A stretch of 34,772 nt of DNA from Solirubrobacteraceae bacterium. GTDB lineage: Bacteria; Actinomycetota; Thermoleophilia; Solirubrobacterales; Solirubrobacteraceae. Location: the NCBI GenBank assembly GCA_030690545.1, contig JAUYGN010000114.1, positions 1 to 34,772 on the forward strand, read 5' to 3'. The translations under genes were made by a program, and so were the position numbers. Below the pieces are notes generated by a model. It ran no database searches. It was not told the origin of the DNA and saw only the letters and a program-made list of their open reading frames with translations. Shown here in pieces: positions 24,353 to 33,624 of this stretch. Every line of letters begins with the position of its first letter. Positions within the stretch are counted from its first letter, which is position 1.

Positions 24353-26275
24353 TCACGACTTGCGCGTCGCCCGTCGCACCCGCCGGTCGCGCACCGCGCG
24401 GCGCGCGCTCACGGGGGTCGCCTTCGTCTCGAGGAACTTCAGCGCCTGCACGTACAGCAGCGACGACGGCTTCGTCGTGATCTCGGCCGTGCGCAGCGAT
24501 TCGAGGAACTCCTCGGCGCCCTCGAAGTCGTGCATCCGCACTCGCACGGAGCCGAGCCCCTGGGCGACGTGCGAGTCCGATCCCGCGCCGGCGAGGATCC
24601 GGTACTTGGCGGCGAAGCGCTGCGCCTCCTCGTTGAACGAGCCGATCGCGACGCGCGGGTTGTAGACCTCGATCGCGTCGATCTGCTCGATGATCGTCAG
24701 CAGATGCTCGTAGTCGGGGACCGCGTGCATGCGGTCGAACGGATGCGGCACGTAGACGAGCCCGCCCTGGCGCTTGATCTCGGTGACCGTCTCGGCGAGC
24801 GACAGGCCGCGCGGGATCTTCTGCTCGATGAAGAGGCCGATGACCTCGCCCTGGTCGGCGGTCTTTACCTCCTCGGCGACGATCACCTTGACCCCGAACC
24901 GCGCCGCCTTCTCGCGCGCCTCCAGGGCGCCGGAGACCTCGTTGTGATCGGTCACCGCGATCGCCCCGAGGCCCTGCTCGCGAGCGGTCGCCAGCAGCAC
25001 CTCGACCGGCGTCGCGCAGTCGTGCGAGTGATCGGTGTGCATGTGCAGGTCGACGTCGATCCGTGGGCGCGAGCGCAATCGCGCGGCGATCGTCGCGTTG
25101 CCGGTCAGCGGGTGGCGGCGCGCGACGACGCGCGCGTAGACCTCCTCGAGGTCATCGGCGACGCGCGGCCAGGTCAGCGTCGCGCGGACCGGCCCGGCGG
25201 CGGCCTGGAGGCGCTCGCGCAGCGTGGCGTCGGTGACGAGCCGCTCGAGCTGGCCGGCGAGCGTCTCGATGTCGCGCGGCTCGAACAGCAGGCCGAGCTC
25301 GCCCTCGCCGAGCGCCTCCTCGTAGACGGCCAGGCGTGACGCGAGCGGCACGGCACCGGCGCCGAGCGCGCGCAGCAGCAGCGTGGGCGCCGGCGACGCG
25401 CCGTCGGAGGCGGCGACGAAGACGTCGCTGGATGCCAGCAGCTCGGCTTCGGAGAGCTCGTCGGGCGTCGCGAAGCGCACGCGCTCGGCGAGGTCGTCGC
25501 GCAGCGGCGTGCTGCTCGACGGTCCGCGCATCGAGACGACCGTCGCCTCCCACGGCAGCTGCGGGTCGAGGCGGCGCAGCGCGCGCAGGAACAGGCGCAG
25601 CGCGGGGCGCTCCTCGTCGTCGACGAAGCCGAAGCGCACGCGGTCGCCGGCGGACGCCGCTCGCGGCAGCGGGGCGTCGGCGCCGGGCGCCAGCACGCGG
25701 TAGTCGGCCGCAAAGAAGCGCTGCATGAGGTCGCGCGTGGCGTGAAAGCTCGCCGTGCGGGCATCGAGCCGGCCGAGCACGAGCGAGACGACCCTGCGGG
25801 CGACCTGGGTCGACAGCAGGCGCTCGGTCGGCGCATGGAAGGTGCCGACGTTCAGCGCGCGCGAGTGGCGCAGCGCGGCGCTCGACGTCGACGGGGCGAA
25901 CGGCTCGTGGACATGGCAGATGTCGAGCGGCAGGATCGCCAGCAGGTTCTCGATCGTGCGCGAGACGTCGACCGGCAGCGCGGGCGCACGCCGCGCGCTG
26001 CCGGGCAGGTCGGGCAGCGCGTCGCCGACCGCGAGCACGCGCGGCGGGGCGCCGGGCTCGGGCAGCAGCGTGGCCGGGTCGTCGCGCGCGGCGCTCAGCG
26101 CGGCGCGGGTCTCGCGCACCGCCTCGCTGGAGCGCGAGGGAGCGATGATCAGCAGCTGGTGCCCGCGAGCCGCGAGCTCGGCGGTCGTGCGCTGCACGTA
26201 GGTCGTGATCTCGTGGCGGCCGGCACCCCACGGATAGGGCGTCACGTGGGCGATCGCGAGACGGTCGTCGAGCAC
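24353..26275 (-). CDS. Glycosyltransferase family 4-like / PHP phosphoesterase fusion
   Basis: A 640-residue two-domain protein. Residues 1-385 resemble GT-B family 4 glycosyltransferases (AIAHVTPYPWGAGRHEITTY, ICHVHEPFAP, GTFHAPTER, and a C-terminal LLFEPRDIETLAGQLERLV). The nucleotide-sugar EX7E region is weak (PAPTLLLRALGAGAVPLASR). Residues 405-620 are a PHP domain with all metal ligands: DLHMHTDHSHD, AVTDHNEVSGA, AEEVKT, VPHPFDR and GSDSHV. Substrates are unknown; a phosphoesterase acting on a glycosylated lipid or sugar phosphate is possible. The GTG start is seven bases after TATCCT. It probably forms an operon with the UDG-like gene downstream. Confidence 0.85.
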   Translation of the reverse strand: MLDDRLAIAHVTPYPWGAGRHEITTYVQRTTAELAARGHQLLIIAPSRSSEAVRETRAALSAARDDPATLLPEPGAPPRVLAVGDALPDLPGSARRAPALPVDVSRTIENLLAILPLDICHVHEPFAPSTSSAALRHSRALNVGTFHAPTERLLSTQVARRVVSLVLGRLDARTASFHATRDLMQRFFAADYRVLAPGADAPLPRAASAGDRVRFGFVDDEERPALRLFLRALRRLDPQLPWEATVVSMRGPSSSTPLRDDLAERVRFATPDELSEAELLASSDVFVAASDGASPAPTLLLRALGAGAVPLASRLAVYEEALGEGELGLLFEPRDIETLAGQLERLVTDATLRERLQAAAGPVRATLTWPRVADDLEEVYARVVARRHPLTGNATIAARLRSRPRIDVDLHMHTDHSHDCATPVEVLLATAREQGLGAIAVTDHNEVSGALEAREKAARFGVKVIVAEEVKTADQGEVIGLFIEQKIPRGLSLAETVTEIKRQGGLVYVPHPFDRMHAVPDYEHLLTIIEQIDAIEVYNPRVAIGSFNEEAQRFAAKYRILAGAGSDSHVAQGLGSVRVRMHDFEGAEEFLESLRTAEITTKPSSLLYVQALKFLETKATPVSARRAVRDRRVRRATRKS

Positions 26276-26282
26276 GTCACGC

Positions 26283-26288
26283 AGGATA
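26283..26288 (-). promoter_or_regulatory. -10 box TATCCT for the leaderless fusion gene
   Basis: Minus-strand TATCCT, seven bases (gcgtgac), then GTG at 26275. Confidence 0.55.
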
Positions 26289-26317
26289 CGCAGCGGCCGA
26301 AGGGCGGCCTCGCGGAC

Positions 26318-26347
26318 GTCGGGCTCCGCGCGGGCGCGGAGCCCGAC
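26318..26347. terminator. 14-bp perfect hairpin between genes
   Basis: GTCGGGCTCCGCGC and its exact complement are separated by two bases. It lies between the collagen-like gene's end and the promoter of the fusion gene. It is likely a second terminator. Confidence 0.5.
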
Positions 26348-26415
26348 CGGGCGCCGTCGGGGCGCCGGCGCACCTCGTCGCGGGTCGACCGGGTTCGCGG
26401 CGACGCTGCGACCGC

Positions 26416-26442
26416 TGCCCCGGGACGATCGGTCCCGGGGCA
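26416..26442 (-). terminator. Terminator of the collagen-like gene
   Basis: TGCCCCGGGAC, a five-base loop and the exact complement, 38 bases after the collagen-like gene's stop on the minus strand. Confidence 0.65.
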
Positions 26443-26480
26443 GGGGCGGCGGTGCTCGGTCGGCGAGCCGCCGCTGGGCG

Positions 26481-28043
26481 TCAGCGCACGACGACCTGGT
26501 GCCTGATGCTGGCGCGCGTCCGCGGGCCTGCCGGCAGCGTCGTCGTCACCGTGTAGCGCAGCCCGGCGCGCGCGCGGCCACGGGGCAGCCCGACGACGGT
26601 CGTCGTGCGACCGGCGCGCGCCGGTCGCTGTCCGCTCGCAACGACCCGGCCGGCGCGCCGCAGCGTCATCCGGACCGGGCCGGATGCGGATGCCGAGGCG
26701 CCGGTGAGCGTGCACTGGATCCGGTTGCGCCGCGCCCCGGTCAAGCGGCAGCTGACGCGGATGCTCGCCGCCGGGCCGCGCGGGCCGGTCTGGCCGCGGG
26801 GACCGGTCGCGCCGGCTGGGCCGACCGGGCCTGCGGCGCCGGTGGGGCCCGCGGGGCCACCGGGACCGCTGGGTCCCGGGAGGCCGATGCCGGGTGGTCC
26901 CTCGGGGCCGGCGGGACCCTCGGGGCCGGGGGGTCCCTCCGGGCCGGGCGGGCCTGCGCGCAGGCCCAGCGGCTTGTTCAGCTCGATCTTCGTGACGCCG
27001 GTGACGTGGCGGGCGCCGGCGCTGTCGCCCGGTACGACGAGGCGCGGCAGCCCGCCCGGCGTCGGCTCGAACGCCGACGGTGGATCGGTGACCTCCCTGA
27101 ACTGCGAGGCCAGCAGCACGTCGTTGTTCGCGAAGCTCGGGTCGAACTCGCCGTAGCCGACGAGCGTGCTGTAGCCGTCCTCACCGGCGGAGGCGGCGAC
27201 GTAGTGGCGCAGCCGGTCGTTGCTGACGGCGGCGTCGAAGCGCGGCTGCGCCTTGGCGAGCACGTCGCGCAGCAGCACGCCCTTCCACTCGCGCGTCGTG
27301 CCGCCGAACGTCGAGGTGATCTGCTGCTGGTCGGGGAACTGCGCGGCGTCCTCGAGCGTCTCCCTGGTCAGCACGAACGGGTTGGCGACGTTGCCCGTGA
27401 CGAGGACGTTGCCGTTGATCGGGGGGATGCCGGGCGACCCGAGGTAGGGCGGCAGGCCCGGGGCGCGATCGAACTCGACCTTCGAGACGCCGGTGACGTG
27501 GCGCCCGCCGCGGTCGTCGCCGGGGACGACGAGCCGCGGCAGGCCGCCCTCGGTCGGCTGGAACGGTGCTTCGGGGCCGTCGGCGGTGAGCCTGAACTGC
27601 GTCGCCAGCAGCACGTCCTTGTTCTGGAAGGTCGGCGCGATCTCGCCGTAGCCGACGAGCGTGTTGTAGCCGTCCGAGCCGGCGGTGACGGAGATGTAGT
27701 GGCGCAGGATGTCGCGGTTGTTGCTGATGCTCTCGTCGAGTCGCGGGACCGCTCGATCGATCACGTCTCGCAGCAGCACGCCCCTCCACTCGCGCTCGAC
27801 GGGCGGGTTCGCCCCGCTGCCGAACGACGAGGTGACCAGCTTGGATTCGAACGTGTCGGTGTTCTCGAGATCCTCGACGGTCAGCAGGAGCTCCTGGCTG
27901 ACGTTGCCGGTGATCAGGACGTGGCCGTCCGGGACCTGCGGACCACCTTGGGCGGAGGCGCCGGTGACGGCCAGTGCGAGCGTTGCGATCATCGTCGCGA
28001 TCGCGACGATGATCGGCCGCGCGGGCCGGAGGTTGCTGCGCAT
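26481..28043 (-). CDS. Exported tandem SUOX-fold protein with collagen-like stalk
   Basis: A 520-residue secreted protein. The signal peptide (about 1-31) ends VTGASAQG. Two homologous repeats (about 38-192 and 208-355) share [11 protein letters not shown] / [18 protein letters not shown] and [11 protein letters not shown] with [11 protein letters not shown] / [11 protein letters not shown], the pattern of the sulfite-oxidase molybdopterin-binding fold. Neither repeat has the molybdenum-ligating Cys. Twenty Gly-X-Y triplets follow (364-425), interrupted once by GI at 385-386. The C-terminal 95 residues form a beta-rich, Arg-rich domain with two Cys. AGGAG lies four bases before the ATG. Role is unknown; collagen-type trimerisation at the cell surface is likely. 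Confidence 0.85.
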   Translation of the reverse strand: MRSNLRPARPIIVAIATMIATLALAVTGASAQGGPQVPDGHVLITGNVSQELLLTVEDLENTDTFESKLVTSSFGSGANPPVEREWRGVLLRDVIDRAVPRLDESISNNRDILRHYISVTAGSDGYNTLVGYGEIAPTFQNKDVLLATQFRLTADGPEAPFQPTEGGLPRLVVPGDDRGGRHVTGVSKVEFDRAPGLPPYLGSPGIPPINGNVLVTGNVANPFVLTRETLEDAAQFPDQQQITSTFGGTTREWKGVLLRDVLAKAQPRFDAAVSNDRLRHYVAASAGEDGYSTLVGYGEFDPSFANNDVLLASQFREVTDPPSAFEPTPGGLPRLVVPGDSAGARHVTGVTKIELNKPLGLRAGPPGPEGPPGPEGPAGPEGPPGIGLPGPSGPGGPAGPTGAAGPVGPAGATGPRGQTGPRGPAASIRVSCRLTGARRNRIQCTLTGASASASGPVRMTLRRAGRVVASGQRPARAGRTTTVVGLPRGRARAGLRYTVTTTLPAGPRTRASIRHQVVVR

Positions 28044-28211
28044 GATGCTCCTGTCGTCGGAGGACTGTGGATATCGCGGCCGCGGCAGACCTGCCGAGGC
28101 CCGGACGCGCTATCCTATGCAATACCCATTTATTTGGGCTGCGGTGTGGACGCCGACTCGCGCGGCCCCGCGTGGACGGCGCGAGCCCGGCGACGACGGA
28201 TCGGCTGGCGT
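28044..28211. other. Intergenic region with AT-rich island
   Basis: No gene seen. An AT-rich patch (about 28110-28140) includes the inverted repeat CCCA-tttatt-TGGG and, on the minus strand, TAGGAT, a -10-like box that may serve the collagen-like gene through a leader. Confidence 0.35.
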
Positions 28212-30050
28212 TCAGTCCTGCGCGTAGAGCGCCGCGAAGTCGTCCGCGTAGCGCTCGTAGACGACGTTGCGCTTGACCTTCAGCGTCGGCGTCAGCTCCT
28301 CGTGCTCCTGCGACAGGTCGCGCTCGAGCACCGTGAACCGCTTGACCTGCTCGATGCGGGCGAACTTGCGGTTGGCGTCGTCGACGGCGAGCTGCAGCTC
28401 GGCGCGCACCGCCGGGTCCCGCGCCAGCGCGGCGGGCTCGTCCGACGCGGCGCCGACCTGCTCGGCGAGCGCCTTGCACTCGTCGGGATCGATCGTCAGC
28501 AGCGCCGTCAGGTAGGGCTTGCGATCGCCGAACACGATCGCCTGCGAGATCCAGCGGCTGAGCTTGAGCGCGTTCTCGACGTTCGAGGGCGAGATGTTCT
28601 TGCCGCTGGAGGTGATGATCAGGTCCTTCTTGCGGCCGGTGATGGTGAGGTATCCGTCGCCGTCGAGCTCGCCGAGGTCGCCGGAGTGCAGCCAGCCGTC
28701 GGCGTCGAGCGTCGCGCGCGTCGCCTGCTCGTCGTTGTAGTAGCCCTTGAAGACGTTCGGCCCGCGCATCAGGACCTCGCCGTCGTCGGCGATCCTCACC
28801 TCGCAGGTCGGCAGCGGGCGCCCGACGGTGCCGAAGCGGTGCTCGTCGATCGTGTTGAGCGTCTCGACGGCGCAGTTCTCGGTCATGCCGTAGCCCTCGA
28901 GCACCCAGACGCCGGCGGCGTGGAAGAACTCGAGGATCTCGGTGTCGATCGGAGCCGCGCCCGACAGCGCGAGCTTGATGCGCCCGCCGAAGAGGTCGCG
29001 GATCTTGTGCAGGACGAGCTTCTCGGCGAGCGCGTACTGCACCCTGAGGGCGAGCGGCGGGGTCCCGCCATAGTCCTCGCGCCGGCGCACGGCCCGGCCC
29101 ACGCCGACGGCCCAGTGGAAGAGCTTCGCCTTCACGCCGCCCGCGGCCTCGGCCTTCGCGGTCGCGGCGGTGTGGATCTTCTCGAAGATGCGCGGCACCG
29201 ACGGCAGGTGCGTCGGCTTGAGGATCGAGACGTCCTCGACGATCTTCTTCGGGTCGCGGCGCCAGTAGGCGATCTCGGCGCCGGCCTCGACGGCGATGAA
29301 CTGCACGACGCGCGTGAGCACGTGCGCGAGCGGGAGGAAGACGTACACGACGTCCTCGCCCGGCACGAAGTCGACGCGCTGCAGGACCGCGTCGACGTCC
29401 GCGCAGACGTTGCCGTGCGTGAGCATGCAGCCCTTCGGCGGCCCGGTCGTGCCCGACGTGTAGACGATCGTCGCCACGTCGTCGGCGCCGATCGCCGCCA
29501 GGCGAGCGTCGAGATCCTCGTCGGAGACCTCCGCGCCGCCGGCGCGCAGCTCGTCGAGCGTGATCGCGTCGCCGCCCGAGCCCTCGAAGCGGATCGTGTG
29601 CTTCAGCGCGGGCAGCCGGTCGCCGATCTCGGCGAGCTTGCCGAGCTGCTCCTCGTCCTCGAGGAAGAGGGCCGTCGCGCCGGAGTGCTCGAGCACGTAC
29701 TCGCACTCCTCCGGCGAGTTGGTCTGGTAGATCGGCACGACGATCGCGCCGGCGCAGATCGCGGCGAGGTCGGCGAGCGTCCACTCGGCGCGCGTGTTGG
29801 AGAGGATCGCCACGCGGTCGCCGGGCGCGACGCCGAGCGCGATCAGACCCTTGGCGACCGTCTTGATCTCGCTGCCGAGCTCGCGGTAGGACAGGCTCTT
29901 CCACGCCCCCGCGTCGGGGTAGCGCTGCGCGGTGCCGCCGTGGCGGGCGGCGGCGCCGAGGACAAGCTCGGCCAGCGTTCGGGCGGACGCGGCGGCTGTC
30001 GCGTTCGGGGACGTCTCTGCTGCGGTCGAGGTGCTGCCGTCCGTGTTCAT
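28212..30050 (-). CDS. Long-chain fatty acid-CoA ligase (AMP-forming)
   Basis: A 612-residue ANL-superfamily enzyme that activates fatty acids with ATP and CoA. It has the AMP-binding P-loop YTSGTTGPPKG, FLPLAHVLTRVVQ, the adenine-binding EGYGMTENCAVE, WLHSGDLGELDGDGYLTITG, and the hinge/lysine region GRKKDLIITSSGKNISPSNV. The length and the FLPLAH motif fit the FadD15/Faa-type group. Substrate chain length is inferred. The ATG is six bases after TAGCAT on the minus strand (30057-30062), so it is probably leaderless. It is divergent from the VapBC operon. Confidence 0.93.
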   Translation of the reverse strand: MNTDGSTSTAAETSPNATAAASARTLAELVLGAAARHGGTAQRYPDAGAWKSLSYRELGSEIKTVAKGLIALGVAPGDRVAILSNTRAEWTLADLAAICAGAIVVPIYQTNSPEECEYVLEHSGATALFLEDEEQLGKLAEIGDRLPALKHTIRFEGSGGDAITLDELRAGGAEVSDEDLDARLAAIGADDVATIVYTSGTTGPPKGCMLTHGNVCADVDAVLQRVDFVPGEDVVYVFLPLAHVLTRVVQFIAVEAGAEIAYWRRDPKKIVEDVSILKPTHLPSVPRIFEKIHTAATAKAEAAGGVKAKLFHWAVGVGRAVRRREDYGGTPPLALRVQYALAEKLVLHKIRDLFGGRIKLALSGAAPIDTEILEFFHAAGVWVLEGYGMTENCAVETLNTIDEHRFGTVGRPLPTCEVRIADDGEVLMRGPNVFKGYYNDEQATRATLDADGWLHSGDLGELDGDGYLTITGRKKDLIITSSGKNISPSNVENALKLSRWISQAIVFGDRKPYLTALLTIDPDECKALAEQVGAASDEPAALARDPAVRAELQLAVDDANRKFARIEQVKRFTVLERDLSQEHEELTPTLKVKRNVVYERYADDFAALYAQD

Positions 30051-30056
30051 GCACGC

Positions 30057-30062
30057 ATGCTA
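30057..30062 (-). promoter_or_regulatory. -10 box TAGCAT for the leaderless ligase
   Basis: Minus-strand TAGCAT, six bases (gcgtgc), then the ATG at 30050. Confidence 0.5.
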
Positions 30063-30112
30063 CGCCCGCGAGGAAGCGGCGCGACGCAGCGCGGTCATCG
30101 AATCGCCGGGTC

Positions 30113-30138
30113 GAGTCGATCGCGATGGTAGAGTCGAT
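30113..30138 (+). promoter_or_regulatory. vapBC promoter and candidate operator
   Basis: Two GAGTCGAT copies (30113-30120 and 30131-30138) flank the palindrome ATCGCGAT (30119-30126). The second copy overlaps the -10 box TAGAGT (30129-30134), which lies seven bases before the vapB ATG. This suits VapB/VapBC autorepression. Confidence 0.5.
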
Positions 30139-30141
30139 GCC

Positions 30142-30390
30142 ATGCGGGTTGCCATCGACGCCGCCGGACGGCTGGTGATCCCGAAGGCGCTGCGCGACGA
30201 GCTCGGCGTGAGCGGGGCCGCGGAACTCGACCTGCGGGTCGCGGACGGCCGCGTGGAGCTGACGGTGCCCGACGCTCCGGCACGCGTCGAGGAGCGCGAC
30301 GGGTTCGCGGTGATCGCGCTCGACGATCCCCCCACCGAGCCGCTGACGAGCGAGCAGACGCGGGCGGCGATCGAGCGCATCCGCCGGTGA
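30142..30390 (+). CDS. vapB: Antitoxin, AbrB/SpoVT type (VapB)
   Basis: An 82-residue protein. The N-terminal swapped-hairpin AbrB DNA-binding domain shows VAIDAAGRLVIPKALRDELG (residues 3-22). A C-terminal tail (VEERDGFAVIALDDPPTEPL onwards) would bind the toxin. Short length, a leaderless promoter with operator-like repeats, and a four-base overlap with the PIN gene make this a standard type II antitoxin. Confidence 0.88.
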   Translation: MRVAIDAAGRLVIPKALRDELGVSGAAELDLRVADGRVELTVPDAPARVEERDGFAVIALDDPPTEPLTSEQTRAAIERIRR

Positions 30391-30803
30391 TCGCGCCGGA
30401 CTCGAGCGTCGTGATCGCGGCGTTGACGCCGTGGCACGTCGCGCATCGCGAGGCGATCACGGCGCTCCGCGCTGCACCGCGGCGGCTGATCGCGCATGTC
30501 GCGTTCGAGACGACGTCAGCGCTCAGCCGCATGCCGGAGGGTCGTCGCGTCGCGCCCGCAGTCGTCCTCGAGGCGCTCGGTCACGACTTTCCGCAGCCGT
30601 GGCTCTCACTCGACGGCGCGCGGCTGCGGGCGGCGCTCGGTCGCGCCGTCGAGGCCGGCGTGCGGGGCGGTGCGCTCTACGACGCGCTGATCGCCGCCAC
30701 GGCGGCGGCGCACGACGTCGAGCTCGTCAGCGCCGACGAGCGCGCGCGTGGCACCTACGAGGCGCTCGGCGTCGCCGCGACGTTCATCAGCGCCGCGCGC
30801 TGA
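30387..30803 (+). CDS. vapC: PIN-domain toxin VapC
   Basis: A 138-residue PIN ribonuclease. The four acidic metal-binding residues are present: D5 (APDSSVVIAAL), E41 (AFETTSALSR), D99 (ALYDALIAATA) and D117 (SADERARGTYE). VapC proteins cleave tRNA or rRNA when free of antitoxin; this one's target is unknown. The GTG start overlaps the vapB stop (GTGA). A weak six-base hairpin (30796-30811) lies over its stop, between it and the convergent inositol-phosphate synthase gene. Confidence 0.9.
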   Translation: MIAPDSSVVIAALTPWHVAHREAITALRAAPRRLIAHVAFETTSALSRMPEGRRVAPAVVLEALGHDFPQPWLSLDGARLRAALGRAVEAGVRGGALYDALIAATAAAHDVELVSADERARGTYEALGVAATFISAAR

Positions 30804-30837
30804 CCAGCGCGGCCGGCGCCGCCTGCCTCGTCGCGCC

Positions 30838-32046
30838 TCAGCCGTTCTCGCTCGCCGCGGCCTCGCGGCCGGCCGGCGCCTGTCCCGTCGCCCTGCTCTG
30901 CGCCTTGCCCTTGTACTGCGCGATGAAGTCCTCCGTCGCCTCGTGCGCCTCGTCGTCGGGGCGTTGGTTCATCGGCGACTTCATGAGGTACGAGGAGGGG
31001 CCGTCGAGCTGGCCCGAGAGGCCGTGGTTGAGCGCGAGCTTGCAGCAGCGCACGGCGTCGATGACGATGCCGGCGCTGTTGGGCGAGTCCCACACCTCGA
31101 GCTTGAGCTCGGCGTTGAGCGGGACGTCGCCGAAGGCCTGGCCCTCGAGGCGGATGTGCGCCCACTTGCGGTCGGTCAGCCACGGCACGTAGTCCGACGG
31201 GCCGACGTGGACGTCGCCGGCGGGCAGCGTGTGGCCCATGATCGACGTCACGGCGTTCGTCTTGGAGATCTTCTTGGACTCCAGCCGCTCGCGCTCGAGC
31301 ATGTTGTAGAAGTCCATGTTGCCGCCGACGTTCAGCTGCGACGTGCGCATCATCTTCACGCCGCGGTCGTGGAACAGGCGCGCGAGGCTGCGGTGCACGA
31401 TCGTCGCGCCGACCTGCGACTTGATGTCGTCGCCGACGATCGGCAGGCCGGCCTTCCTGAAGCGCTTGTCCCAGTAGTCCTCGCGCGCGATGAAGACCGG
31501 GATGCAGTTGACGAAGCCGCAGCCGGCCTCGAGCACCTGCTCGACGTACCACTTCGTCGCCTGCTCGGAGCCGACCGGGAGGTAGGAGACGACGACGTCG
31601 GTGTGCGTGTCCTTGAGGATCTGCACGATGTCCGCGGTCTCGCCGGGCGCCTTGTCGATCTTCTCCTTGAGGTACTTGCCAAGGCCGTCGTGCGTCATCC
31701 CGCGGTGGACCTCGACGCCGAGGCTCGCCGGCACCTCGGCGAACTTGATCGTGTTGTTCTGGCCCGACCAGATCGCCTCGCCGAGGTCCTTGCCGACCTT
31801 CTCTGCGTCGATGTCGAAGGCGGCCGTGAACTCGATGTCGGAGATGTGGTAGCCGCCGAGGTCGACGTGCATCAGGCCGGGAACGTCCTGCGTCGCGTCC
31901 GCGTCGCGGTAGTACTCGACCCCCTGGACGAAGGCCGAGGCGCAGTTGCCGACGCCGACGATCGCGACGCGGACCTTGTCCTGCTGGTAGCGCGCGGCGC
32001 CGTTGGTGGGGGCGGCGCCGTGGCCGTTGCCGTTGCTGGGAGTCAT
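30838..32046 (-). CDS. ino1: myo-Inositol-1-phosphate synthase
   Basis: A 402-residue NAD-dependent enzyme that turns glucose 6-phosphate into inositol 1-phosphate. It has the NAD-binding [48 protein letters not shown], the catalytic-Lys region [15 protein letters not shown] and [12 protein letters not shown], all of the actinobacterial/archaeal short form. The disordered N-terminal 20 and C-terminal 30 residues are extra. ATG at 32046 is preceded by AAGGAACGAG. It is the last gene of the inositol-lipid operon and supplies the head group for the gene before it. Confidence 0.96.
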   Translation of the reverse strand: MTPSNGNGHGAAPTNGAARYQQDKVRVAIVGVGNCASAFVQGVEYYRDADATQDVPGLMHVDLGGYHISDIEFTAAFDIDAEKVGKDLGEAIWSGQNNTIKFAEVPASLGVEVHRGMTHDGLGKYLKEKIDKAPGETADIVQILKDTHTDVVVSYLPVGSEQATKWYVEQVLEAGCGFVNCIPVFIAREDYWDKRFRKAGLPIVGDDIKSQVGATIVHRSLARLFHDRGVKMMRTSQLNVGGNMDFYNMLERERLESKKISKTNAVTSIMGHTLPAGDVHVGPSDYVPWLTDRKWAHIRLEGQAFGDVPLNAELKLEVWDSPNSAGIVIDAVRCCKLALNHGLSGQLDGPSSYLMKSPMNQRPDDEAHEATEDFIAQYKGKAQSRATGQAPAGREAAASENG

Positions 32047-32108
32047 GTCAGGCTCGTTCCTTATCGTCAGAGCGTTCGCGGATCTAACACCCCGCGAGGG
32101 ACCGCTCG

Positions 32109-32759
32109 TTACATGGATGCCTCCGGCATCAGCTGCCGGCGGACGTGCAGGATGCGCTGGACGACGGTGATCGTCGAGAGGGCGGCGAGGACGTAGACGG
32201 CCGGCTCGAGCGCCCCGAGATCGGCGAACACGAGGCCCGCCGAGAGGATCACGACGCGCACGAGGCGGTCGGCGATGCCGACCTTGCACTCGACGCCGAG
32301 CGCCTCGGCCCGCGCTCGCGTATAGGAGACGACGAGCGACGACATGACCGCCACGACGACCGCCGCGACGGCGAGCTCGTCGCCGCGCTGCGTGAACGTG
32401 ACGGCGACGGCCGTCAGCACGATGCCCTCGACGATCCGGTCCAGCGTCGAGTCCAGGAAGGCGCCGAACGGCGTCCCCTTGCCCGACATGCGCGAGTAGC
32501 CGCCGTCGAGCGTGTCGCAGATCGAGCCGATGATGAAGACGACGCCGCCGAGGAAGAACTCGTGCTGCAGGACGAGCACCGCCGCGACGCAGTTCAGCGT
32601 GAAGCCGGCCAGCGAGATCTGGTTCGGCGTCAGGCGCGAGGCGATCAGCCGGTCGCGGATGGCCTCCAGCCGCTCGGCACCGGGCCGTCCGCGTCTGCGG
32701 CTGGGACGCGCGCTGGGCTCGGGTTCGGTCGGCGGCGGCGCTGCGGCGTCGACGGGCAT
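32109..32759 (-). CDS. CDP-alcohol phosphatidyltransferase, probable PIP synthase
   Basis: A 216-residue membrane enzyme. The family motif is complete: D82, D85, G86, R90, G99, D103 and D107 ([20 protein letters not shown], then FLDSTLDR), with Ser replacing the usual Ala before R90. About six membrane helices follow a disordered Pro/Arg-rich N-terminus. Because inositol-phosphate synthase follows directly, it most likely joins CDP-diacylglycerol with inositol 1-phosphate to make phosphatidylinositol phosphate, as in mycobacteria. Phosphatidylglycerol-phosphate synthase is the alternative. Its ATG shares one base with the preceding gene's stop. Confidence 0.85.
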   Translation of the reverse strand: MPVDAAAPPPTEPEPSARPSRRRGRPGAERLEAIRDRLIASRLTPNQISLAGFTLNCVAAVLVLQHEFFLGGVVFIIGSICDTLDGGYSRMSGKGTPFGAFLDSTLDRIVEGIVLTAVAVTFTQRGDELAVAAVVVAVMSSLVVSYTRARAEALGVECKVGIADRLVRVVILSAGLVFADLGALEPAVYVLAALSTITVVQRILHVRRQLMPEASM

Positions 32760-33553
32760 CAAGGCGCCGCCGTCGCCCGGGCCGGTTGCGTCGCCGGGAG
32801 GAACTTCCAGGCGTGCGGTCTCGCCTTCGCCATCGCTCGCGCCGCGAGCGCGCCGATGCCGGCGGCGACGGCGCCCAGCAGGGCGTCGGCGATGAAGTGG
32901 TTGGCGGTGACGACGATCACGAAGACGACGAGCAATGGGTAGGCGTACCAGAAGACCTTCAACGCGCGCCATCGTACGAGCCTCGCGAGCGGGATGCTGA
33001 TCATCAGCGCGAAGCCGACGTGCATCGAGGGGACCGCGGCGTAGGGATTGAAGAGCTGGTTGATCGTGACGCTGTCCTGCCGCACGCCGGTGAAGTCCGA
33101 GACGGCGTCGAAGAAGCCCCACTCCGGGAAGAAGCGCGGCGGCGCCGTCGGGAAGACGGTGTAGCCGATCAGCGCGACGCCGAAGGCGACGAGGAACATG
33201 TTGCGCACGAAGTAGAAGCTCTCGTTGCGAAACAGGTACAGCCACACGAGCGCCCCGAGCGTGATCGAGGTCTGCGCGTTGATGTACATCCACGAGGCTC
33301 CGTCGATCAGCCACTGCTGGCTGGAGGCGAACGCCTGCACCGACGGCTCGATGAAGATGTTCAGCGCCTGCTCGACGTCGATCAGGCTGCGCGCGTTGGC
33401 GAACGCGGCGGTCGCCGCCTCGGGGTTGTTGGCCAGCCCGCGCGTGAGGCGGTACAGCTGGTAGGCGACCATGAATAGGAGCACCTGCCGCGCCAAGTCG
33501 AGCGGGCCATTGGGCAACAGGCGCGCCTGCAACGTGCTGAGGCGGGAGGGCAT
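32759..33553 (-). CDS. PAP2-superfamily membrane phosphatase/transferase
   Basis: A 264-residue protein with about six membrane helices. It has PSMH (175-178) and NHFIAD (218-223), which carry the two catalytic His of PAP2 enzymes. The first motif is [10 protein letters not shown] (131-140) rather than KX6RP, as in the inositolphosphotransferase/Aur1-like subgroup. It is immediately upstream of, and coupled to, the PIP synthase gene. A PIP phosphatase or an inositol-phosphate transferase role is suggested by context, not shown. TAACAT lies 12 bases before the ATG. Confidence 0.88.
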   Translation of the reverse strand: MPSRLSTLQARLLPNGPLDLARQVLLFMVAYQLYRLTRGLANNPEAATAAFANARSLIDVEQALNIFIEPSVQAFASSQQWLIDGASWMYINAQTSITLGALVWLYLFRNESFYFVRNMFLVAFGVALIGYTVFPTAPPRFFPEWGFFDAVSDFTGVRQDSVTINQLFNPYAAVPSMHVGFALMISIPLARLVRWRALKVFWYAYPLLVVFVIVVTANHFIADALLGAVAAGIGALAARAMAKARPHAWKFLPATQPARATAAP

Positions 33554-33624
33554 CGGAACGTGGTCATGTTACGGAAGATCACGACCGGCTCTGCGATCTT
33601 CGTCACGCACGGCGGCGGAGCTCG

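Noticed and set aside
27181-30054. A 957-codon open frame on the minus strand
   Set aside because: It is an alternate frame of the acyl-CoA ligase gene running into the collagen-like gene, with no protein-like pattern.
26499-30131. A 1210-codon open frame on the plus strand
   Set aside because: It runs antisense through the collagen-like and acyl-CoA ligase genes, is Arg/Ala/Gly-rich without domains, and stays open only because of GC bias.
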